DNA of 64,000 bases, taken from assembly GCA_963695835.1 (NCBI GenBank), contig CAVOHR010000004.1:1-64000 (forward strand), in the 5' to 3' direction. Below the pieces are notes generated by a model that saw only the letters and a program-made list of their open reading frames with translations, ran no database searches and had not been told where the DNA came from. The first letter of the stretch is position 1. Every line of letters begins with the position of its first letter. The DNA is from VRUE01 sp963695835. Lineage in GTDB: Bacteria; Actinomycetota; Thermoleophilia; Solirubrobacterales; 70-9. The position numbers were made by a program, and so were the translations under genes. This document shows, piece after piece, positions 57,976 to 64,000 of this stretch.

Positions 57976-59474
57976 GCCGGGGTGGCCACCGACTGGCGGC
58001 GGCGGAAGGGTGGGAACTCCAGCTTGCTGGGCAGGTACCCCCGCCGCGTGGCTATCAGCCAGTAAGGGACCGCGTACATCAAAGTCGAGACGAGGAGCAG
58101 CGGAATTGCCACTGCCCGGCTCGAAGGAACGCCGACGGCGAGCGCAAGCGCCGCCGACGGCACGCCCAGTACAAGGGCGAGGGCTGCGGTTGGCAGGACG
58201 CCGGAGAAGAAGTCGTGTGCCGGTAGCTCGAACAGGCGCAGGAAGCGCACGTTGAACAGCATGCTGCCCAGCGTAACGGCGAGGAAAGTGCCGCCGACGA
58301 CGCCCCAGAGCCCGAACAGCGGCGCCAGCGCCACGGTCAGCGCAACGTTCAGCACGGCAATCAGGACCGAGTTCGCAGAGGCGACGCCCGGGTGGCCGGC
58401 GCTGATCGAGATCGTCGTCCCGACCGCGGTCGTGATGTTGATGAAGTAGGCCAGGGTGAGGAAGGGAACCAGCAGCTCGGCGTCTCCGGGCGACTGGCCC
58501 AGCCAGGCGACCAGCAGGAAGGAAGCGCTGACCGAGCTGAGCGTGAACAAGGGGAAGGAGATCGCACAGGTTCGAAGCGTGTACCGCCGGTAGATCGTGC
58601 CGATCACCTCACGTCCCTCCTCGACGATCCGCGCCGCCGTGGTCGGGATCATCGCCGACACGGTGAGGACCGCCAGGCTTCGCACCGCGAGCACGACTCG
58701 CGATGCGATCTCGTATACCGCTGCCGCTCGGATGTCCACCATCAGGGCGATGATCACCTTGTCGGTCTGGAAGTTGATGAGATCCGCGAACCAACCGACC
58801 TGGTTCTTCGCGCTGAAGGCGAGCACCTCCTTCACCAGCGCGCGCGAAGGACGGGCCACGTACGGCGCGCGCCAGACGTAGCGCAACGCGAGAAAGGAGG
58901 GAACCAAAGCGACTGCGCCCGCGGCCGCGTTGGCGAGCGCGTAGACGACGAGGTTCGAGCTGAGGGCGAGGGCGGCGACGCTGAAGGCGAAGTTGACCGA
59001 GGCGGCGATGGTCATCGCGACGTTCGGCGGCACCATGCGGCGCAGGCCGATGCCGACGGCGGTCAGGACGCCGTCGTATCCGTTCACGGTCCAGATCGCG
59101 ACAGAGGAGAGCAGCACGAGACGCATTTCGGCGGTGCCGAGCACACCGAGCTTGTCGCTGACCAGCGGTGCCGCGGCGGCGACCACGGCGGCCGTCGCCG
59201 CGCCGACCATGGTGGTGGTTATCAGCCCGAGCCCGACGCACTCGTCGATCCGGTGCCGTTCCCCGGCGGCGTCGTAGACGGCGATGAAGCGCGAGATCGA
59301 GCGGCCGACGCCGAGGTCCAGCAGCCCGGCGTAGGTCGCGAATGCACCGGTGACCGCCCAGACGCCGAAGGCGTCGAGTCCGAGCCGCGAGATCATCAGC
59401 GGCGCCAGCAGGAAGCTGAAGACGTAGCCGGCGATCACGCTGGCCGACTGGGCCAGGGTGTTGCGGAAGAGCAT
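57972..59474 (-). CDS. Wzx-like polysaccharide flippase
   Basis: A 500-residue membrane protein with about 12-14 hydrophobic helices. N-terminal SVIAGYVFSFLLAPLMISRLGLDAFGVWAV matches the oligosaccharide-flippase (MOP) family used as Wzx, and FSAKNQVGWFADLINFQTDKVII is a typical mid-protein segment. It would turn the lipid-linked repeat unit to the outer face. The ATG at 59474 is 5 bases from the stop of the upstream GT4 gene. Confidence 0.88.
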   Translation of the reverse strand: MLFRNTLAQSASVIAGYVFSFLLAPLMISRLGLDAFGVWAVTGAFATYAGLLDLGVGRSISRFIAVYDAAGERHRIDECVGLGLITTTMVGAATAAVVAAAAPLVSDKLGVLGTAEMRLVLLSSVAIWTVNGYDGVLTAVGIGLRRMVPPNVAMTIAASVNFAFSVAALALSSNLVVYALANAAAGAVALVPSFLALRYVWRAPYVARPSRALVKEVLAFSAKNQVGWFADLINFQTDKVIIALMVDIRAAAVYEIASRVVLAVRSLAVLTVSAMIPTTAARIVEEGREVIGTIYRRYTLRTCAISFPLFTLSSVSASFLLVAWLGQSPGDAELLVPFLTLAYFINITTAVGTTISISAGHPGVASANSVLIAVLNVALTVALAPLFGLWGVVGGTFLAVTLGSMLFNVRFLRLFELPAHDFFSGVLPTAALALVLGVPSAALALAVGVPSSRAVAIPLLLVSTLMYAVPYWLIATRRGYLPSKLEFPPFRRRQSVATPA

Positions 59475-59478
59475 CGGA

Positions 59479-60594
59479 CTAGCTTCCCCTCTCGGCGCCG
59501 AGCAGGTGCTCCTCGTAGGCGCGCAGGGTGGCTTCGCCCACCGTGCGCCAGTCGGCGCCGGTTTCGGCGGTGCGACGCGCCGCCGCGGCCATCCGCCGCG
59601 CCCGGGCCGCGTCCCCGAGCACGGAGACGATCGCGCCGGCCAGCGCCGCCGGGTCCTCGGCCGGCACGACGAGGCCGGATCCGTCGGCGACCAGCTCGGG
59701 GAGCCCGCCGACGTCGCTGACCACGAGCGGGCGGGCGGCGCGCTTGGCCAGCGAGCCGATGCCGCTCTGGCTCGCCTGCCGGTAGGGGAGGGCGACGCAG
59801 CCGGCGGCGGCGAACAGGCCGGGGACCTGCTCGTCGGGCACGTGCCCGGCGCGAACGGTCACCCGCGGGTCGTCCAGCGCCGGGTGGTCCTCGAGCTCGC
59901 CGGCGCCGGCGATCGTCAGCGTCGCCTCCGGCAGCTCCGCCCAGACGGGGGCCATCGAGTCGAGCAGCACGTCGAGGCCCTTGTAGTGGCCGAGGCGGCC
60001 GAAGAAGAGGACCGCGGGCCGCTCAGGCAGGGGCTCCGCCGTGCCCGGGTCGACGCCGTGGGGAACGATCACGACCGGCGCCCGCGGGCGCGCCGCCGCT
60101 TCCAGCTCGTCGCGCAGCGCCGCCGCGTGGACGAAGATCAGCCCGGCGGCGCGGATCAGCGCCCGGTTGCCGACGGTCGCCGTGCGCGCCACGTCTTCGC
60201 CGGGATGACGCACCGGATCGTGGATCGTCAGCGCGAAGCGGCGGGGGCGGGCGCCGCTGGCGTAGATCAGGCGCGGATCGTTGCCGATCGAGGCCTGGAG
60301 GTGGACGACGTCGGGCGCGAAGCGGCGGATCTGCCGCCTGGCGCGCAGCGCGCCGGCCAGGCCGCGCGGCGAGCGCACCCGCCCCGGCACCGTGAGGCGC
60401 CTCGTCGCCGGCGACGTCGCGCCGGCGACGAACTCGGCCGCCGCTCCCTCGACGTCGCCGAACTCCTGGTCGTGATCGCGGGTCAGCAGGGCGACCTCGG
60501 CGCCGGCCCGCTCGATGCCGCCGGCCAGCATCGCCGTGTAGCGGAGGAAGAAGTCGCAGGCGAGGAGCACCCGCCGTCGCCGTCCGCCGCTCAC
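59479..60594 (-). CDS. GT4-family glycosyltransferase
   Basis: A 371-residue GT-B transferase: RVLLACDFFLRYTAMLAGGIERAGAEV, DVVHLQASIGNDPRLIY, VLFFGRLGHYKGLDVLLDSM and LPYRQASQSGIGSLAKRAARPLVV. It adds a sugar in the repeat unit. The GTG at 60592-60594 overlaps the previous stop by 4 bases, supporting translational coupling. A longer frame upstream has a shadow composition and is rejected. Confidence 0.85.
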   Translation of the reverse strand: MSGGRRRRVLLACDFFLRYTAMLAGGIERAGAEVALLTRDHDQEFGDVEGAAAEFVAGATSPATRRLTVPGRVRSPRGLAGALRARRQIRRFAPDVVHLQASIGNDPRLIYASGARPRRFALTIHDPVRHPGEDVARTATVGNRALIRAAGLIFVHAAALRDELEAAARPRAPVVIVPHGVDPGTAEPLPERPAVLFFGRLGHYKGLDVLLDSMAPVWAELPEATLTIAGAGELEDHPALDDPRVTVRAGHVPDEQVPGLFAAAGCVALPYRQASQSGIGSLAKRAARPLVVSDVGGLPELVADGSGLVVPAEDPAALAGAIVSVLGDAARARRMAAAARRTAETGADWRTVGEATLRAYEEHLLGAERGS

Positions 60595-61769
60595 GGCGAC
60601 GCATCCTCCTCGCCGAAGAAGCGGGGCAGCGGCCCCCTCGCGATCGCCGCCTCGAAGACCCGCGCGTAGCGCTCCGCCATGCGTGGCGCGTCGAAGCCCG
60701 CGACGCCGTCGAGGCCCGCCGCGGACACCCGCCGGTACAGATCCCGGTCGCCGAGCAGACGACCGCAGGCTTCCGTGAAGCCGTCCTCGTCGCCGCCGGC
60801 GACGCAGAGCCCGCCGCCGGTCACGTCGATCAGCCAGCGAACGTCGCCGACGTCGGTCGCGACGACCGGCGTTCCCAGCGCCATCGCCTCGATCAGGGAC
60901 ATCGGCAGGCCCTCGGCCGTGGACGGCAGGACGACAAGATCGGCGGCGCTCAGCAGGGCGGGCGCGTCGTCGCGCCGGCCGAGGAAGACGGCCCAATCGG
61001 CCTCCATCTCCGCCGCCTCGCGCCTGACGGCCTCTTCTTCCGGCCCGGCGCCGGCGAAGAGCACCCGCAGGTCGCCGAACCGCTCGCGCAGGCGCGCGGC
61101 GGTGCGCAGCGTCGTCGGCTGACCCTTCGGCGGCGTGAAGCGCGCCGCCTGCACGATCACCGTCGCGTCGGTGGGGATGCCCAGCTCCTTCCGGACAGCG
61201 CCCTGCTCGGCGCGACGGCGAAGCTCCGCCAGCGGCACGGCGTTGGGGATGCGGACGATCGACTCGCGGCGCACACCCTCCGATTCGAGCAGGCCGATCT
61301 GGGCTTTCGCGACCACCACGGTCGCATAGGTGAAGCGGTCGAGCAGGCGGTTGTGCAGGGCAATCAGGCGCGCCCGCGAAGCGCCGCTGCGGCTCACCTG
61401 GAAGTCGCGGCCGGCCGTGTGCTCGGTGACCACCGCCGGCCGCCGCGCGCCGATTGCCGCCAGCCGCCCCCAGAGGCTCGCGTCCCAGCCCGTGCAGTGG
61501 ACAAGGTCAACCCGGCGTGCGATCCGGATCAGCTTCGGCAGCGCCGGCAGCTTGCCGAGCCGGCTCCCGGCTCCCAGCACCCGCAGCTCGACCCCCGCCC
61601 CCTCGAGGTCCGCCACGTAGGAGGAGGCGTCGGCGATCGCCACGAGCGTCACCGCGTAACCGAGCTTCTGCAGCCCGATCGCGAGATGTCGCAGCTGAGT
61701 CTCCGCGCCGGCCCAGAAGAGGTCGTCGACGACCATCAGCAACCGCCGCCGCGCGCTCATCGTCGTCAT
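60591..61769 (-). CDS. GT4-family glycosyltransferase
   Basis: A 392-residue GT-B transferase: LLMVVDDLFWAGAETQLRHLAIGL (GxETQ loop), VDLVHCTGWDASLWGRLAA, VIVQAARFTPPKGQPTTLRTAA and LPSTAEGLPMSLIEAMALGTPVVA. It is one of several unlike GT4 enzymes, so the repeat unit is probably complex. ATG at 61769; it overlaps the polymerase stop by 4 bases. Confidence 0.87.
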   Translation of the reverse strand: MTTMSARRRLLMVVDDLFWAGAETQLRHLAIGLQKLGYAVTLVAIADASSYVADLEGAGVELRVLGAGSRLGKLPALPKLIRIARRVDLVHCTGWDASLWGRLAAIGARRPAVVTEHTAGRDFQVSRSGASRARLIALHNRLLDRFTYATVVVAKAQIGLLESEGVRRESIVRIPNAVPLAELRRRAEQGAVRKELGIPTDATVIVQAARFTPPKGQPTTLRTAARLRERFGDLRVLFAGAGPEEEAVRREAAEMEADWAVFLGRRDDAPALLSAADLVVLPSTAEGLPMSLIEAMALGTPVVATDVGDVRWLIDVTGGGLCVAGGDEDGFTEACGRLLGDRDLYRRVSAAGLDGVAGFDAPRMAERYARVFEAAIARGPLPRFFGEEDASP

Positions 61770-63244
61770 GAGAGCGCAGAGTCCAGGCCCTCGACCGCCC
61801 GCCCCTCGGAGTCGGCGACGATGACGCCGGTGAGCAGGCCGAGCACCGCGGTCATGTCCTCGACCGAGAAGTAGATCGCGACGATCGAGCTGATCATGAT
61901 CATCGCGATGCCGACGCCGCAGGCGGTGATCGCGGGGTCTACCGGCGACCGCCTGAACGCGCGCACGACCGGGATCCCGAGGAAGAGGACGAAGGCGACC
62001 AGGCCCGGCACCCCGCAGATCAGCAGCAGGTAGAGGTACTGGTTGTGGAGGAAGAGCTGCGGTTCGACCTTGATGCTGTGCGGGCCCGTGAATTCACGGT
62101 TGTAGACGCCGAAGTTCACACCGGGCCCGATCCCGATCAGTGCGTTTTGCTCCGCCTCGGGCCACGCTATCTCGGTCTCCCGGCCGCGATCGGCGAGCGA
62201 GCTCGAGCTCTCCACCTTGCTCGGGTTGAAGAGGGTCGCCCCGCGTTTCACGACCGGATCGAGTACGCGGCTTTCGGTCGCCGTGCCGAAGGTCGCGAGC
62301 AGCACGATCCCCGTGATCGAGACCACCAGCGCAACGGCAAGGCGACTGCGGACGAGCGGCCCGCCGACGATCATCATCAGCACCAACCCGGCGATCAGCC
62401 CGAGCCACATGTTGCGGTTGAAGCTGATCGCGATCGCCAGTGCCATCCCCCCCAGCACCAGCACCCAGCCCGCTCTCCGGCCGGCCTTCACAGCGGCGAT
62501 CTGCACGACGCCGTACCAGAACAACGCGTACGCCATCGACAGCCCGGCGAGGCGCACGCGGAGCAGGCCGGCGGCGCCTTCCTCCACCTTGACGATCGCT
62601 TCGCCACCGCCGCTCAGGGTATTGCCGATCCCCGCTCCCAGCGCTACGAAGAGGGCCACGACCCCGGCTACGGCCGCCAACACCGCCGCACCGGTGAGCA
62701 GCAGGCGCCGCTGCTCGGGCCGCGGGAACAGCCGCACCACCACGTAGAAGAAGGCCAGCGGGGCGAACGGCCGTCCCCAGTTGAAGATGTCGGTGAGCGC
62801 CGCCCGCCCGTCGAGCAGGGCGAGCCCGCCCGAGGCGCAGAGCACCGCGAGGAAGGCCGCCAGGGCGATCCCGGTCCCGCCGCCCCAGGTTCGCCGTTGC
62901 GGCCGGACCACGGCGAGGAGGAATAGCGCGGCCAGCGCCAGCTCGTGCGGGCGGACGTCCACCGAGCTGACTTCGAGCGCGAAGAAGGTCGGGTAGAAGA
63001 CGAAGTCGGTCAGCCCGAAGAAGACGAGGCTCGTCGCCAGCGGGAAGCGAAAGACGAGGGCGACCGCCCCGACGCCGGCCAGCAGCAGCACCGGCCGCGA
63101 GATGCCCGACCCGACGACGCCGCGCGCGACCAGGGCCTCGAGCAGCAGCGCGGCGAGGAGGAAGGCCGCGACCCTGGCCGCGTCAGGCGCTCGGCGCGCC
63201 GCTTGCTGCCAGGTCGGAATGGTAGTAGTGGTCGTACTTGCCAC
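61766..63244 (-). CDS. O-antigen-ligase/Wzy-type polymerase
   Basis: A 492-residue membrane protein with about 11-12 hydrophobic helices and one large external loop (about 330-400, including RGRETEIAWPEAEQNALIGIGPGVNFG), the Wzy_C/O-antigen ligase signature. It would polymerise repeat units outside the membrane. The start at GTG 63242-63244 overlaps the kinase gene by 62 bases; a later start is possible, but no better codon is close to the first helix. Confidence 0.84.
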   Translation of the reverse strand: MASTTTTTIPTWQQAARRAPDAARVAAFLLAALLLEALVARGVVGSGISRPVLLLAGVGAVALVFRFPLATSLVFFGLTDFVFYPTFFALEVSSVDVRPHELALAALFLLAVVRPQRRTWGGGTGIALAAFLAVLCASGGLALLDGRAALTDIFNWGRPFAPLAFFYVVVRLFPRPEQRRLLLTGAAVLAAVAGVVALFVALGAGIGNTLSGGGEAIVKVEEGAAGLLRVRLAGLSMAYALFWYGVVQIAAVKAGRRAGWVLVLGGMALAIAISFNRNMWLGLIAGLVLMMIVGGPLVRSRLAVALVVSITGIVLLATFGTATESRVLDPVVKRGATLFNPSKVESSSSLADRGRETEIAWPEAEQNALIGIGPGVNFGVYNREFTGPHSIKVEPQLFLHNQYLYLLLICGVPGLVAFVLFLGIPVVRAFRRSPVDPAITACGVGIAMIMISSIVAIYFSVEDMTAVLGLLTGVIVADSEGRAVEGLDSALS

Positions 63245-64000
63245 GCTCCGGCTCCGTGAAGTTGGCGATCACGCCGATCGGATTCTTGCCCAGCAGGGAA
63301 AACTGCTTGCCGAGCTCGCGACCGGCGTCGCGGCTGGTCCGGCCGAGCCCGCCGACGACGACCACGGTCGAGACCTCCGCGACCAGCGCCAGCGCGTCGC
63401 TGACGGCGGCCAGCGCCGGGCTGTCGATGATGACGATCTGGAATTTCTCCTGGAGCTTGACCAGCAGATCGCGCATCCGGGCGCTCTCGAGCAGCTCCGA
63501 CGGGTTGGGCGGAACGGGGCCGCTGGGAAGGACGGTGAACGTGCGCGTCTCCAGGCCGCCGGACCCGGGAACGTCGACCTCGATCAGCACCTTCTCGAAC
63601 GGGGTTCCGGCGAGGACATTGGAGAGGCCGCTGGCCGGGCCGCCGGTGACGTCGAGCAGGTCGCCGCCTTTTCGCAGGTCGCCTTCGACCAGCACGACGT
63701 CGTCGCCCATCTCGGCCATCGTCGTCGCCAGGGTGCGGGCGACGGTCGACTTTCCGTCCCCCGCTTCCGGACTGGTGATGAGGATCGAGCGCATGCCGCC
63801 GTCGACGTTGAAGTAGCGCAGGTTGGTGCGCAGGACACGGAACGCCTCCCCCTCCGGCGTCTGCGGCCCGATCTCCTCCACTCGTTTGCGGGAGAGCCGG
63901 GGGCTGCGCGGGATGCGGGCCAGAACCGGCACCCCGTAGAGCTGTTCGAGCTCGTCGACGCTGCGCACGCGGCGGTCGATCCGCTCCAGCAGGACGGCCA
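63183..64000 (-). CDS. Wzc/CapB-type tyrosine kinase (N-terminal part beyond the edge)
   Basis: The C-terminal 272 or so residues of a BY-kinase; the frame is still open at the right edge (AVLLERIDRRVRSVDELEQL), so the gene continues. Walker A is SPEAGDGKST, Walker A' is VVLVEGDLRKGG and Walker B is IVIIDSPAL. The edge sequence resembles the end of a Wzz-type chain-length domain, so this is probably a fused Wzc-like protein. The C-terminus has Tyr residues (KYDHYYHSDL), the likely self-phosphorylation cluster. It controls chain length and export. Confidence 0.88.
   Translation of the reverse strand, partial: AVLLERIDRRVRSVDELEQLYGVPVLARIPRSPRLSRKRVEEIGPQTPEGEAFRVLRTNLRYFNVDGGMRSILITSPEAGDGKSTVARTLATTMAEMGDDVVLVEGDLRKGGDLLDVTGGPASGLSNVLAGTPFEKVLIEVDVPGSGGLETRTFTVLPSGPVPPNPSELLESARMRDLLVKLQEKFQIVIIDSPALAAVSDALALVAEVSTVVVVGGLGRTSRDAGRELGKQFSLLGKNPIGVIANFTEPERGKYDHYYHSDLAASGAPSA

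Noticed and set aside
1..64000. CRISPR array, prophage structural genes, rRNA operon or complete insertion sequence
   Set aside because: No regularly spaced repeats, capsid or tail genes, rRNA sequence or intact transposase were seen on either strand.

Overview
The window is very GC-rich, densely packed DNA with many GTG/TTG starts and 4-base ATGA/GTGA overlaps. It carries a full set of coenzyme F420 genes, a fused FbiC-type FO synthase, and crotonyl-CoA carboxylase/reductase next to a single-chain ethylmalonyl-CoA mutase-type enzyme. This points to a high-GC actinobacterium, most likely of the class Thermoleophilia (Solirubrobacterales-like). That placement is inferred from gene content and style; there is no rRNA or other taxonomic marker here.

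Layout. 1-9505: housekeeping and accessory genes (two alpha/beta hydrolases, one resembling haloalkane dehalogenases; a metallophosphoesterase; a secreted trypsin-like protease; RDD, NUDIX and membrane proteins), a VapBC-type toxin-antitoxin pair with a palindromic operator touching its start codon, and tRNA-Pro and tRNA-Gly. 9507-14109: an accessory segment bracketed by a tRNA-Trp-like gene and a decayed copy of it. It holds an HTH/PIN pair, an overlapping DUF6883-like/DUF4926-like pair, the C-terminal remnant of a tyrosine recombinase, and a secreted M1 metallopeptidase with a collagen-like stretch. 14182-24000: two tRNA-Leu genes and an acyl-CoA/ketone-body block (acetoacetyl-CoA synthetase, acyl-CoA carboxylase beta subunit, HMG-CoA lyase, SDR) suggestive of leucine and acetoacetate use, plus an ABC exporter. 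24073-30603: F420 block (F420:NADPH oxidoreductase, cofD, cofC, cofE, a zinc alcohol dehydrogenase, fbiC). 30665-36700: aquaporin, an orphan solute-binding lipoprotein, the mntR-mntH manganese module with two palindromic operators, and a YgfZ/GcvT-like protein. 36861-46159: rmuC, ccr, clpS, the mutase, a self-inhibited Fic protein, and an L-2-hydroxyglutarate oxidase-like gene. 46468-64000 (right edge cut): a large exopolysaccharide locus with an initiating sugar transferase, two tandem secreted polysaccharide-lyase-like proteins, two NodB deacetylases, an Alg14/Alg13-type split transferase, six other glycosyltransferases, a Wzx-like flippase, a Wzy-like polymerase and a Wzc/CapB-type kinase.

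How it fits together. The polysaccharide locus has the main parts of a Wzx/Wzy-type pathway: initiation, sugar addition, flipping, polymerisation, chain-length kinase, and enzymes that trim or modify the product. Ccr and the mutase are two characteristic ethylmalonyl-CoA pathway enzymes, and the acetoacetate/HMG-CoA genes could feed them. The F420 genes supply a deazaflavin cofactor and a means of reducing it with NADPH.

The most unusual signal is non-coding. Palindromic elements of about 37-52 bp fall into two families that keep their centres while both arms vary together. They sit in gaps (two in convergent gaps), across the end of fbiC, directly before cofE, over the start codon of a DUF559-type gene, and in frame inside the YgfZ-like gene. 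The best candidates for under-described systems are these mobile-looking palindromes, the DUF6883/DUF4926 pair in the decayed island, and the duplicated lyases with contrasting linkers.
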